A DNA stretch of 64,000 nt from Marinomonas atlantica (lineage in GTDB: Bacteria > Pseudomonadota > Gammaproteobacteria > Pseudomonadales > Marinomonadaceae). A program made the position numbers and the translations under genes. Shown here piece after piece: positions 8,238-17,180 of this stretch. Each line of letters opens with the position of its first letter. The stretch's first letter is position 1. A model generated the notes under the pieces. That model was not told the origin of the DNA and did not search any database. It worked only from the letters and a program-made list of their open reading frames with translations. Where the stretch lies: positions 248,001 to 312,000 of the forward strand of contig NZ_LTAW01000005.1 of the NCBI RefSeq assembly GCF_001639725.1. Direction: 5' to 3'.

Positions 8238-8893
8238 TGTGGCAAGTAAATTGCCAGTTTTGCGCCGCCTAAAGTTTCCGAGGATGCTTTAATGATATAG
8301 CCCTTGCGATCTTCTGAGTTGTGGGCTTGTGCAGACAGGTCAGCAAAATATAGGCCTAACCCCGTATTTTTTTGAAATAGAAGTTCATCTTCTTCCTCTG
8401 CTGTTTGCGCAAAACCTTTGCCATCGTCTTCGATCGCAATAACTAAGTAGCTATCTTCCATGTAAGCACTTATATGTATGCTCGACTGAGCAAATCTCAA
8501 GGCATTATAGACACCGGTGCTAACAACCGAGGTCATAAGTCGTTCATCAAATACAGCGGTTAATGATTCGTCAGTATTAAATTCTAATGATAGATTTTTT
8601 GCCGCAGCAGAGGGAGCAAGGGCGAATACCTGATCATCTAAAAACTCTTCTAGAGCGTGATAATCATAAAGAACTTCGTATCCATCTGAAGCGAGTCGGT
8701 ATAAATATAAGTATTCAACCCATTCATCATTCAGTTGTTTCATGCCTTCTTCGATTTTACCCAAAGACTTCTGGCCACTCTTGTCTAGGTTGAGGCTTTT
8801 TAATGCCTCAAGTTGATACAAAATTGTGCCGAGATGATTTTTGCTTTCATGAATGGCGCTGGCTAGAATTGTACTGATATCGATTTTATCCAT
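8234..8893 (-). CDS. HATPase-domain histidine-kinase-like protein with intact H-box, copy B
   Basis: The 219-residue soluble kinase-like protein has H15 in ASAIHESKNHLG, a dimerisation helix pair, N-box GVYNALRFA, G1 box IEDDGKGFA and G2 box TGLGLYFA. No sensor or membrane segment is present, so input must come from a partner. It lies 12 bases downstream of receiver-TPR copy B on the same strand and probably phosphorylates or dephosphorylates it. It is a paralogue of the convergent gene ending at 8207, but unlike that one keeps all nucleotide-binding and phospho-acceptor motifs. Confidence 0.8.
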   Translation of the reverse strand: MDKIDISTILASAIHESKNHLGTILYQLEALKSLNLDKSGQKSLGKIEEGMKQLNDEWVEYLYLYRLASDGYEVLYDYHALEEFLDDQVFALAPSAAAKNLSLEFNTDESLTAVFDERLMTSVVSTGVYNALRFAQSSIHISAYMEDSYLVIAIEDDGKGFAQTAEEEDELLFQKNTGLGLYFADLSAQAHNSEDRKGYIIKASSETLGGAKLAIYLPQ

Positions 8894-8905
8894 AGTTATG
8901 TTACC

Positions 8906-10117
8906 TTAAGCTTTTTTAAGGTGGTCAATGCGCTTTTTCGCGCTTGCACATGGAGCAGATGCTTGACCTGCTTCAATATCATGATTCCAAACTTCTTCAA
9001 TTTGATTCATCGTTTTCTTGTCGCCGAGAGCGGAATACAATTCCATCTCAAGTAAATACGCCTCAGTACGAACTTCTGGTGACTTAAAGAAATTTTGGTG
9101 AACTTTGTTTAGCGTAGTTTGAAAGTTATCAATTTGTCGAGATGGGATATCACCTTCTCGGGCTAGAGCAACAATGGATGTCATATGTTGTATATACACA
9201 TCGGCACCATTAAAACAAGAATGCTTCGCAAGAAAAACCGCTCGCCGAAATGACATCTCCGCCATTAGATTATCTTGAACTTCAAGGCTTAGCTTACCAA
9301 GTTCTATTTGTCGTAAAAGGTTTTTTGGTGACCGCCCAACAGCGTCCACTAAAATAGCCTGCGCTTCTTCATGTTCGCCTTTCTTGATTAGCGCTTTCGC
9401 AAGCCAGTCGTAAGCGCTAACAAAAAATTTATTGTCTAAAGTGAGTTGGCGAAATTTAGTTTCAGCTTTTTCAATATTGCCAAGAAAGTAGTGGCACTTT
9501 GCTTCACCAAAAGCAGCCCACGGCATACGTGACTCTTTTCGGCAGGTTCTAAATACGGTTAATGCCTCTTCGTAACGCTCTAAGCTAATTAGAGAGTCAC
9601 CCACTATTCTGTTGCATCGACTTATTAATGCAGGGTGTTTTTCAGAAACAACTTTCGCTTCGTTTATTGCAGTTTCGTAATCATTCTGATCTAAGGCTTT
9701 GTTAACCTTTAAAAGCTGCTCTTTGTTTTCAAGGAGCTTTAACAGTCGTCGCTCCAACATAGCTTGAGAGAAAGGCTTCGTGATGTAGCCATCAGGGGCA
9801 TACTCAATAGCACCCATGACCATTTCAGTCGATGTTTCAGCGGTTACCATCAAATAAGTAGAGGTGTTGGGGATAAGATGCGAGTGTCGAACTTCTTCAA
9901 GCAGCTGTTGACCATCTTTACCGTTCCCTAAGTTGTAATCAGATAGGATCACGTCATAAGGTCGACTGCGTAAGAGCTCAATTGCACTTTCAGCTTTCAT
10001 TGCTATCTCAATAGATTTAAAGCCGAAATCATTTAGCATTTTTTTCTGCATGATTCGTGCTTCAGCCATGTCTTCTATCAGTAATGCTGTTTTATCTGAA
10101 AAGTTTGGCTTGCTCAT
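8906..10117 (-). CDS. Receiver-TPR response regulator, copy B
   Basis: The 403-residue protein has a receiver domain (E15-D16 acidic pair, phospho-acceptor D60 in VILSDYNL, Lys in ITKPFS) and a C-terminal TPR array, visible around residues 150-300 (RYEEALTVFRTC, NIEKAETKFRQLT, EHEEAQAILVDAVG). There is no DNA-binding domain. The receiver shares long identical stretches with copy A (GKDGQQLLEEVR versus NKNGQQVLEELR; AETS; VMG; KPF.QA.L.RRL), showing a duplication. It is followed after 12 bases by its HATPase partner. The role may be an adaptor in a phosphorelay. Confidence 0.85.
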   Translation of the reverse strand: MSKPNFSDKTALLIEDMAEARIMQKKMLNDFGFKSIEIAMKAESAIELLRSRPYDVILSDYNLGNGKDGQQLLEEVRHSHLIPNTSTYLMVTAETSTEMVMGAIEYAPDGYITKPFSQAMLERRLLKLLENKEQLLKVNKALDQNDYETAINEAKVVSEKHPALISRCNRIVGDSLISLERYEEALTVFRTCRKESRMPWAAFGEAKCHYFLGNIEKAETKFRQLTLDNKFFVSAYDWLAKALIKKGEHEEAQAILVDAVGRSPKNLLRQIELGKLSLEVQDNLMAEMSFRRAVFLAKHSCFNGADVYIQHMTSIVALAREGDIPSRQIDNFQTTLNKVHQNFFKSPEVRTEAYLLEMELYSALGDKKTMNQIEEVWNHDIEAGQASAPCASAKKRIDHLKKA

Positions 10118-10139
10118 CCCGGTTGAATCTCTCTGCTAC

Positions 10140-10355
10140 TTATAAGAAGGACTTATTAGGGTTGGCAACAAGGTCTTCTGAAAAGATTTCATCTTCATCC
10201 GAGGTCTGTTGCGGAATTGTATAACTTTCGCTAGCCCATTCACCCAAATCTATCAGTTTGCATCGTGAACTACAAAAAGGGCGATCTTTATTTTCAGTTG
10301 ACCAAGGTGATTTTTTGCCACACGTTGGGCATGCAATTAGTGTTTTCGTTTCCAT
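10140..10355 (-). CDS. yacG: DNA gyrase inhibitor YacG
   Basis: The 71-residue zinc protein has the four ligand cysteines C9, C12, C28 and C32 and the family signature [19 protein letters not shown]. YacG binds GyrB and blocks DNA binding by gyrase in E. coli. The start ATG overlaps the coaE stop (TAATG), so it is the last gene of the pilus-coaE operon, the same neighbourhood as in many gammaproteobacteria. The acidic C-terminal tail is typical. Confidence 0.95.
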   Translation of the reverse strand: METKTLIACPTCGKKSPWSTENKDRPFCSSRCKLIDLGEWASESYTIPQQTSDEDEIFSEDLVANPNKSFL

Positions 10356-10960
10356 TAAGTTCTTGTTAGTAGTGTCATTAATTTATTATGTAACATACCG
10401 ACTTTAACACTCAAATCTGCGCTGTTACCAGTGTTTTCCAAGATAAAATCGACTCTACTACAACGGTCCTCGTTACTTAGTTGGCTATCTAAAATCCGCT
10501 CAACTTGAGCTTTGCTGTTGTGATCACGTGCAACAACCCTATCTAATTGTAGACTACGAGGAACATTCAGCGCGATGGTGTATTGGCAAAGGGTATGTTG
10601 AGATGTTTCAAAAAGTAGTGGATGAACCAAAAGCGCGTATGTACCCTTCAACGATTCAATGTGTTTTAACAGGCGTTCACGAATGGCTGGATGTGTAATT
10701 GACTCTAGCCAAGCTCGTTCGTTTGGATTTTTAAAAATGACATCTCGCAAAGCACTTCTATTTAAACGGCCATCACTCTGTAAAATGTGAGACCCGAAAT
10801 GATCATGTATCTGCTTTAAGCAGTTCTCACCTGGCTCAACTACTTCTCTTGCTACGTTATCAGCATCGACAAACTCAATGCCTAGTTCAGCAAAAAGGAG
10901 TGCTGCTGTACTTTTTCCTGAGCCAATTCCACCAGTTAAGCCAATTAATGTTGTTTTCAC
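10355..10960 (-). CDS. coaE: Dephospho-CoA kinase
   Basis: The 201-residue enzyme catalyses the last step of coenzyme A synthesis, phosphorylating the 3'-hydroxyl of dephospho-CoA. The P-loop [12 protein letters not shown] lies at residues 7-18, followed by the [13 protein letters not shown] substrate segment and HPAIRERL. The start is GTG overlapping the pilD stop (GTGA), so translation is coupled. Length and order (pilD-coaE-yacG) are standard for Pseudomonas-like bacteria. Confidence 0.96.
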   Translation of the reverse strand: MKTTLIGLTGGIGSGKSTAALLFAELGIEFVDADNVAREVVEPGENCLKQIHDHFGSHILQSDGRLNRSALRDVIFKNPNERAWLESITHPAIRERLLKHIESLKGTYALLVHPLLFETSQHTLCQYTIALNVPRSLQLDRVVARDHNSKAQVERILDSQLSNEDRCSRVDFILENTGNSADLSVKVGMLHNKLMTLLTRT

Positions 10961-11769
10961 AAAAAATATCCTAAATAAAAATAGCCAAGTGCCGCGGTAA
11001 TTAAGTATGGGCCAAAAGGAATTTTGCTACTTAGTCTCTTTCTCATGACTAATGCGCCCATCAGTCCTAAGACAGAAGCAAGTAGCAGGATAGGAGTAAA
11101 TGCTGAAAAACCGAGCCAATATACCAAAACGGCCAACAACTTAGCATCACCTAAACCAATGGCTTCTACGTTTCGTAACTTTAAAAAAATATACCGCAAA
11201 GAAAAAATAAAAAAGTAGGCAAATAAAGCTGCGCTAATGTTAGCTAATACTTCTAAATGTCCTCTCATTTGAAAAAGAAGGGTGGCACAGCAGAGAACAA
11301 CAAAACTGCACTCGTCAGGTAGCCAATAATCTTCAGCATCTATGATCAAAGCACAGATCAATGCGCAGACTAATATCAAAGTGATGCCAAATTCCGTTGA
11401 GATTGGATACATCCAGTACAAAGGTAACAGTAATGCGGCCGACGACAATTCTATGATGGGGTAACGAAGTGAGATGCTCTGCTGGCAATGGCTGCAGCGC
11501 CCACGAAGTAATGCATAGCTAAGTAGTGGAATTAGATGGAGGCATTTAATTTTGCGGTTACATCTAGGACATAATGATCGACCTTGACTGAATTTCAAAG
11601 GGTCAGGTTCGTAGTAGGGGAGCTCAAGAAATTCGTGGGCTTCTTTTCTCCACTCTGCCGCAGCACGGTGTTGCCAGCGATATGTTAACGCGGACATTGT
11701 ACTGCCTATGCAAAGAACCATTACGATATACAGCAATAAATTAATATCAAAAGCCAAAGGTATTAACAT
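10957..11769 (-). CDS. pilD: Prepilin leader peptidase/N-methyltransferase PilD
   Basis: The 270-residue membrane protease cleaves and methylates type IV prepilins. It has the zinc-type tetracysteine region CPRCNRKIKC...CSHC, the first catalytic aspartate in ALIIDAEDYWLPDE and the second in GLGDAKLLA, and about seven hydrophobic helices. The N-terminal helix is less conserved than usual (VLCIGSTMSALTYRW instead of the common GSFLNVVIYR). The start at 11769 overlaps the preceding pilC by 23 bases. It is in one operon with pilin, ATPase and platform genes. Confidence 0.92.
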   Translation of the reverse strand: MLIPLAFDINLLLYIVMVLCIGSTMSALTYRWQHRAAAEWRKEAHEFLELPYYEPDPLKFSQGRSLCPRCNRKIKCLHLIPLLSYALLRGRCSHCQQSISLRYPIIELSSAALLLPLYWMYPISTEFGITLILVCALICALIIDAEDYWLPDECSFVVLCCATLLFQMRGHLEVLANISAALFAYFFIFSLRYIFLKLRNVEAIGLGDAKLLAVLVYWLGFSAFTPILLLASVLGLMGALVMRKRLSSKIPFGPYLITAALGYFYLGYFL

Positions 11770-12778
11770 CCATTAAAGGGGCGTAAAGGGCAACGAGCGT
11801 ATGGGTAACGAATACCGCAGCGATCACTATACCTAAGATTGGAAATGCTTGGGAGAGCCGTTTTAGAATTGATTCATTGCGATCTTTCCAATATCGAATC
11901 GCTTTTTCAATTGGTGTATAAAGATCGCCGCTACTTGCTAGCTGCTTTAGCTGTAGTAAATCGGTTTTCATAAACCAGCAGTGTGGTAGTGCTTCATCTG
12001 CTGCGGCTCCTGATCGAAGCAGCAACATGCACTTATAAAGCTGCAGTTGGTCTTTCCCACTGCATAGCCTCGAAATAGCATTTTGCAATGGTTCACCGCT
12101 TTTTAGTAAAGCCAGTAACATACTTAAAGTGTTGTACTTCCGAAAACTGGCGATATGTTTGCATAAAAAAGGATAAGCGTAACCAAATCCGACCCAGTAA
12201 TAAAATACGAGTGTCATACATGTTATACCAGCCCAAACAGTTGATATCTGAATAATAGATTCGTGAGTTAATAGCTTATTGACCACAGCTAATATAAGTG
12301 CTGCTTGAATAATTGCCGCGGGGTAATTAAGTGACTTTAGAAGCTGTTGGCTTAGCTGGATTTGGTTCGTTAAAACCTGCCGACTAACAATAAGTGCGGC
12401 CAGTTTGCTCTCTTCCGTTCCTTCTTTGGGGATGTGGGCAGCAATCAATCGTATACTTTTAGGTAGAAAAAAGCTGAGAACTACAGAGACGCTTTCCCCC
12501 TGATGGAGCAAGCTTCTGATCGCAATAATCTGGTACTGCGATGTTGCGTTAAAGTTAGTGTGCTCTTGAGTTATTAAGGCGCTTTGAAGGTTGTGACCAT
12601 TCTCACATAAGCGGATGACTTGATTTAGCCACTGGAGACAAGTCAGTGGTTTAAAGGGCCTAAGGTTGATTTCTTTGATCGCTTTAGGAGATGTTTGATT
12701 AACGACAGCAAATTCATAAGCCTCAGATTTATGCTGGAACGGTAAAATACATCGTTCAGAAATGAAGAACCATCTCAT
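11747..12778 (-). CDS. pilC: Type IV pilus/T2SS platform protein PilC-like, short and divergent
   Basis: This inner-membrane protein of about 343 residues is of the PilC/GspF family: two helical GspF repeats, hydrophobic helices near residues 155-195 and a last helix around 315-337 (FPILGIVIAAVFVTHTLVALY). Usual family length is near 400 residues. The first repeat is weakly conserved. The ATG at 12778 overlaps the ATPase stop as ATGA and is preferred to the start at 12805, which would overlap by 31 bases. The assignment rests on position between pilB and pilD plus the C-terminal repeat. Confidence 0.75.
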   Translation of the reverse strand: MRWFFISERCILPFQHKSEAYEFAVVNQTSPKAIKEINLRPFKPLTCLQWLNQVIRLCENGHNLQSALITQEHTNFNATSQYQIIAIRSLLHQGESVSVVLSFFLPKSIRLIAAHIPKEGTEESKLAALIVSRQVLTNQIQLSQQLLKSLNYPAAIIQAALILAVVNKLLTHESIIQISTVWAGITCMTLVFYYWVGFGYAYPFLCKHIASFRKYNTLSMLLALLKSGEPLQNAISRLCSGKDQLQLYKCMLLLRSGAAADEALPHCWFMKTDLLQLKQLASSGDLYTPIEKAIRYWKDRNESILKRLSQAFPILGIVIAAVFVTHTLVALYAPLMDVNTFGF

Positions 12779-13704
12779 GGTGTTTTGCCCTCTAAGTGTT
12801 CCCATAAAGTTGGCTGCTCGATAAGTGTCTCGTAACAGGAGGGAAGTTGCTCATCCCACTGAGGTTTTAAGCAGTTAAAAATAGGCGTTTGTTGCTCATT
12901 TTTGTATTGCATAGACTGATGAATGACGAGTTTCAAAGTGCTAACCAAAGCAAAAAAATCTACATTCCAGTTTTTACAACGATGGACAATATTAAGGGCG
13001 CTATTGGTATGTAGTGTTGCCATAACAAGATGACCTGTTAAGGCTGCGGAAATAGCTAAGTCCGCTGTTTTCGCGTCTCGTATTTCTCCGACCATAATGA
13101 CATCGGGATCTTGCCGCATAAATGCTTTCAGCAAATCATGCGTACTGATGTCTAAAGACGGATTAGGCTCAAATTGATATAAGGAAGCCATTGGTTGTTC
13201 AACTGGGTCTTCTATTGTGTAAATAGTGCGTGAACCATTATTTATATGACTAAGGCAGGAATATAGAGTGGTTGTTTTACCGGATCCTGTAGCACCGCAT
13301 ACTAATATTAAGCCATAGGGTTGGGTAAGGTTCTGTTTCAAGGCGCTTAAAGTGCGAGGGTTCATACCAAGAGTATCAATTGAGCGGTTGATAAATGGTG
13401 TTAGGATCCTAAGCGCGAACTTTTCACCATGTTCTGAGTTCATAATACTGACACGTATGCAGTATTCTTTGCTCTGGTAAAGGTGATTAAATTGACCTTC
13501 TTGAACACGCCTAGTTTCTGCAATATTTAATTCGGCTGCAATCTTGATCCTATTAGCAAGTGCAGCGCCATTAATGAATGGTTCCATTTCGCTCAATAGG
13601 CCAAAGCAGCGCCACCGGATGTAGGCGACGCTATCTTGTATTAATACATGCACGTCTGAAGCTTGTTTCTCAATAGACATAGACATTAAGTGATCTAAAT
13701 TCAT
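12775..13704 (-). CDS. pilB: PilB/GspE-family assembly ATPase, lacking the N-terminal domain
   Basis: The 309-residue secretion ATPase has an intact core: Walker A GATGSGKT (residues 137-144), Asp box TIEDPVE, Walker B region DPDVIMVGEIRD and His box TGHLVMATLHTN. Typical PilB is about 560 residues. Here the N-terminal regulatory domain is absent, and the zinc motif that normally follows the His box (CxxC pairs) is missing, the region reading LKLVIHQSMQYKNEQQTP. This suggests a streamlined or degenerating extension motor. It lies between pilin and pilC genes in a tight operon. Confidence 0.85.
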   Translation of the reverse strand: MNLDHLMSMSIEKQASDVHVLIQDSVAYIRWRCFGLLSEMEPFINGAALANRIKIAAELNIAETRRVQEGQFNHLYQSKEYCIRVSIMNSEHGEKFALRILTPFINRSIDTLGMNPRTLSALKQNLTQPYGLILVCGATGSGKTTTLYSCLSHINNGSRTIYTIEDPVEQPMASLYQFEPNPSLDISTHDLLKAFMRQDPDVIMVGEIRDAKTADLAISAALTGHLVMATLHTNSALNIVHRCKNWNVDFFALVSTLKLVIHQSMQYKNEQQTPIFNCLKPQWDEQLPSCYETLIEQPTLWEHLEGKTP

Positions 13705-13713
13705 GGTTAGCCC

Positions 13714-14163
13714 CTAATCTTGAGAGAAGGCGTTACAGTGACTAGGAATCAAGCTATCTGCGAGTGTGGAGTCACATAACCATTGTCCAGTATTAGCGCG
13801 AGAAAAACGAATAAACTGGTTTTCTTGTATGGCAATATCGTCATTCAAGCTGATGGTTACCGTGCCTTGTAAATTATCGATTTTAGTCAGTGACACACTT
13901 TTAATCAGTTCATTTGAAGAATGATCAGGTTTGAATGTATTAAAAGTAGTTGCATCAGGAAATTTAGAATGGATCAGTAAGTATTCGTCTACATTGCTGG
14001 TGACAGTATTACCGTAGAGCTGAACATCCACTAAATTGGCTTTAGCGATATGCTTTTCAAAGGATGGGGCGGCAAACGAAGCCAAAATGGAAATGATCGC
14101 GATGACGACCATGAGCTCAATTAATGTAAACCCAGATTGATGAGAAAGCGTGTATTTCACCAT
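13714..14163 (-). CDS. pilA: Type IV pilin / prepilin
   Basis: The roughly 149-residue prepilin has a short leader ending QSG, cleavage before Phe12 (G|FTLIELMVVIAI), Glu at mature position 5, a long hydrophobic N-terminal helix, and two C-terminal cysteines (WLCDS...PSHCNAF) that could form the D-region disulfide. The ATG at 14163 is chosen because GGAGG precedes it by five bases. It is the first gene of the operon whose peptidase, platform and ATPase follow. Confidence 0.92.
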   Translation of the reverse strand: MVKYTLSHQSGFTLIELMVVIAIISILASFAAPSFEKHIAKANLVDVQLYGNTVTSNVDEYLLIHSKFPDATTFNTFKPDHSSNELIKSVSLTKIDNLQGTVTISLNDDIAIQENQFIRFSRANTGQWLCDSTLADSLIPSHCNAFSQD

Positions 14164-14230
14164 AAGTTCCTCCATGAACAATAATGGTATTAGGCACCTA
14201 CATCCTGTAAGTGTTTGTTAGTTTTAATAT

Positions 14231-14983
14231 TTAAGCGACTAAGTCAATGTTTGATCCTGATGTAACAGTCTCCTTGGTGATATTATAAGCAGATGCAAGC
14301 GTAGATTGGCTCCGCATTGAAGTGTTGTTATCACGAGTGTCGACTTCTTCACCTTGTGCTTTTTTCGAAAGGTCAGCCATAGCTTCAGACATTTGTTGCT
14401 GGGCTTCATTGGCGACAGAGCGATCCGCACTTGATGGTTCTGCTGGTGCTAATGCAGCACGATATACTTGACGCATTTTTTCGATGGTAGCTTGTGGGTC
14501 ATTTGCTATTGGACTTACGTCAATTGAAACTTCACCATCAGTAACATAGCGCTTCCCGTCAGGCCCTTGTTCATAGCTATAAGATGGGCTGCCAGCGTAT
14601 TGACCACCCGTCGAGGCATGGGCTTGTTCATGAATACGGACTTCCTCGTCTCGTGCTTTCATGTCGTTAACTTCTTGCTGTTCTTCATCAGTCAACGTTG
14701 GCCCTGACTTTTCGTCAGAAGGTTTATCAGCGTCGTCAGAATCACTTTTTGATAGAGTTTTGTCATTCATCGACGACGGGGATTGCTCTTCTTGGTCTTT
14801 AGCAAATAGTGCTTGCGCATCTTCAGAAACATTCACTGTGTAGTCTGAATTTGCGCGGGTAAGAGAAGTGGATTCTTCTGGAGTATCAGAAGAAGTATTG
14901 GTCGCATAAGCACTGCCACTCGAGTTTGAGCGTTCTGTAGTGAAGCGTTGAGCTTCTACTGAGTGTTGAATGCTGCCAGACAT
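14231..14983 (-). CDS. SprA-related family protein with HExxH motif
   Basis: The protein of about 250 residues has a low-complexity, Ser/Asp/Glu-rich first half and a conserved core (residues about 105-175) that includes EVRIHEQAHASTGGQYAG, a zinc-protease-like HExxH, and the YEQGPDGKRYVTDGEVSID segment of SprA-related family proteins. There is no signal peptide. An in-frame ATG 12 bases upstream (14995) is also possible. It may be a metal-binding or protease-like protein; its biochemical role is not known. It lies between the pilin operon and pta and is read separately. Confidence 0.75.
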   Translation of the reverse strand: MSGSIQHSVEAQRFTTERSNSSGSAYATNTSSDTPEESTSLTRANSDYTVNVSEDAQALFAKDQEEQSPSSMNDKTLSKSDSDDADKPSDEKSGPTLTDEEQQEVNDMKARDEEVRIHEQAHASTGGQYAGSPSYSYEQGPDGKRYVTDGEVSIDVSPIANDPQATIEKMRQVYRAALAPAEPSSADRSVANEAQQQMSEAMADLSKKAQGEEVDTRDNNTSMRSQSTLASAYNITKETVTSGSNIDLVA

Positions 14984-15061
14984 AAATAAGACCATTTAAG
15001 TATTACTTTAAATTTACTCAAATGGTCCTATTTTGTCTAGATTCTGAACAATAAAATTCTA

Positions 15062-17158
15062 TTAATTTTGTTTTTGGCCTGCTTGGATCGCGGTGATAGC
15101 AATAGTGTAGACAATGTCATCCACTAATGCGCCACGAGAAAGATCATTAACCGGTTTTCTAATCCCTTGTAGCATTGGCCCAATGCTAACTACCTCGGCG
15201 CTACGCTGAACCGCTTTGTAGGTGGTATTGCCAGTATTCAAGTCTGGGAATATGAAGACCGTCGCTTTACCAGCCACCTTACTATTAGGCGCTTTTTGAT
15301 TAGCTACCTTTTCCATGATGGCAGCATCATATTGAAGAGGGCCATCAATCAAAATATCAGGGCGGCGCTCTTGTGCAATGCGAGTTGCTTCTCTTACTTT
15401 GTCAACATCGTTTCCAGAACCCGAACCTCCAGTACTATAACTTATCATTGCCACACGAGGCGTGATGCCAAACGCTTTGGCTGACATGGCGCTTTCGATG
15501 GCTATTTCGGCGAGCTGTTCAGCGCTTGGATCTGGGTTGATCGCGCAGTCACCATAGACAAGCACCTGGTCTGGTAAGCACATGAAGAAGACAGAGGAAA
15601 CGAGGCTGGCGTCAGGAGATGTTTTGATCAATTGCAGTGAAGGACGAATTGTGTTTGCGGTAGTGTGCATTGCACCGGATACCAATCCATCTACATCATC
15701 TTGCTGTAACATCATGGTTCCAAGAACTACATTGTCTTCCAATTGCTCGCGAGCCACAATGTCAGTTAATCCTCTATGCTTACGGATAGCGACCATAGGC
15801 ACTACGTATCGATCACGTATTGTATCTGGATCAATGATTTCAACACCAAAGTTAAGATCTATGCCATTGTTTTGAGCAATACGCTGAATCTCATCTGGGT
15901 TGCCTAGCAGCGTACAGCGTGCAATTCCGCGCTCAGCACAGATAGAGGCAGCTTGTATTGTGCGAATTTCTTCTCCTTCTGGCAAGATGATGCGTTTGTT
16001 CAATGCACGTGCTTGTTCGATTAGACGGTATCGGAAAGCAGGAGGAGAAAGTTTGCGCTCTTCGTCATTTAGCGCAAAAGTATTGATCCAGTCATGATCA
16101 ATACAGCGCGCGATGTGTTCTTTTACTGTTAAAATACGGTCTTTATCATCCAAAGGGATTTCTTGATTAAAGGATTGCATCTTAATTGCTGTTTCCCAGC
16201 TGTTACTATCCACTGACAGTATTGGTAGCCCTTTTGCCATTGCTTTACCGCAAAGAGCCATTAGTGCATCACTTGGCTGATAGCCACCAGTGAGTACTAA
16301 TGCAGCGATTTTTGTATCGTTTAAAGCTGCGATCGCCGTTGCCATAATCACATCGGTTCTGTCGCCAGGAGTAAAAACCAGAACACCTGGGCGAAGTGCT
16401 TCTAGCATATTTTCAACGCCACGAGCACACAAGGTGTATGAGTGAATACGACGAGACTCCATTTCACCAGCATTAATGATATTGGCAGTCAGAAAATCAG
16501 CGACATCTTTTACTCGAGGCAGTGTAAGTTCTTCCGACACCGGAATTTGACCCAGCAAACTAAAATTACGTTTGAAAATTGGGCGTTTGGCGAAAGAGTC
16601 ACCGTAAGACTTCATACCCAAAGAGCCTGGCAGGGTTTTGTTAAGTATACATCCGATGACATCATCAGCTTTTATGCCACCATATGACCCTGCCGCAATT
16701 TCCACATGATGCTCAAGCTCTGTGACGCGCATTTCATTTGGTGCTGTAACCAAAACAATACCTGCATCAAGGGTTCGGGCAATAGCCTTATTTAGTCGTG
16801 TGGCGTACGGGTGTCCTGGGATCTGCGCCAACCCCTCAACAATGACGGTTGAATCAGGTTCAATGCTGGCTTGGAATCTGCCGACTACTTCTTCCATTAG
16901 CTCATCTATGGCATCGTTGTATAAATACCGCTCAGCTTCATAGAGAGGGATAGGGTCAGCGGGTCGTAATGAGGATCCTTGGGCGACCATTGCGGTGGAG
17001 CGATCAGGACCATTGTCGCCAGGGTGGGGTTGAGCAATGGGCTTAAAAAAACTGGCTTTCAATCCTTGTTGTTCTAAGGCCCGAACAAGACCGACAGATA
17101 CGGAAGTGAGACCAACCCCAGGGCCTGTAGGTACAGTCATTAAAACATTAGTAGACAT
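15062..17158 (-). CDS. pta: Phosphate acetyltransferase
   Basis: The enzyme of about 698 residues interconverts acetyl-CoA and acetyl-phosphate. It has the long three-part form: an N-terminal P-loop-like DRTG-like domain (VPTGPGVGLTSVSVGLV), a DRTGG middle domain (VLVFTPGDRTDVIMATAIAA), and the C-terminal catalytic PTA_PTB domain (VATP..., PDLNTGNTTYKAVQR). Length is close to E. coli Pta (714). The ATG at 17158 is preferred because the upstream alternative would overlap ackA. It is the last gene of a nadC-ackA-pta run. Confidence 0.95.
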   Translation of the reverse strand: MSTNVLMTVPTGPGVGLTSVSVGLVRALEQQGLKASFFKPIAQPHPGDNGPDRSTAMVAQGSSLRPADPIPLYEAERYLYNDAIDELMEEVVGRFQASIEPDSTVIVEGLAQIPGHPYATRLNKAIARTLDAGIVLVTAPNEMRVTELEHHVEIAAGSYGGIKADDVIGCILNKTLPGSLGMKSYGDSFAKRPIFKRNFSLLGQIPVSEELTLPRVKDVADFLTANIINAGEMESRRIHSYTLCARGVENMLEALRPGVLVFTPGDRTDVIMATAIAALNDTKIAALVLTGGYQPSDALMALCGKAMAKGLPILSVDSNSWETAIKMQSFNQEIPLDDKDRILTVKEHIARCIDHDWINTFALNDEERKLSPPAFRYRLIEQARALNKRIILPEGEEIRTIQAASICAERGIARCTLLGNPDEIQRIAQNNGIDLNFGVEIIDPDTIRDRYVVPMVAIRKHRGLTDIVAREQLEDNVVLGTMMLQQDDVDGLVSGAMHTTANTIRPSLQLIKTSPDASLVSSVFFMCLPDQVLVYGDCAINPDPSAEQLAEIAIESAMSAKAFGITPRVAMISYSTGGSGSGNDVDKVREATRIAQERRPDILIDGPLQYDAAIMEKVANQKAPNSKVAGKATVFIFPDLNTGNTTYKAVQRSAEVVSIGPMLQGIRKPVNDLSRGALVDDIVYTIAITAIQAGQKQN

Positions 17159-17180
17159 GAATACGTTTCCCTTTTCCGCA

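Noticed and set aside
14990-15027. Inverted repeat GACCATTT / AAATGGTC before the SprA-related gene as an operator
   Set aside because: The arms are short, AT-rich and 22 bases apart, and one overlaps the likely start codon region; too weak to call.
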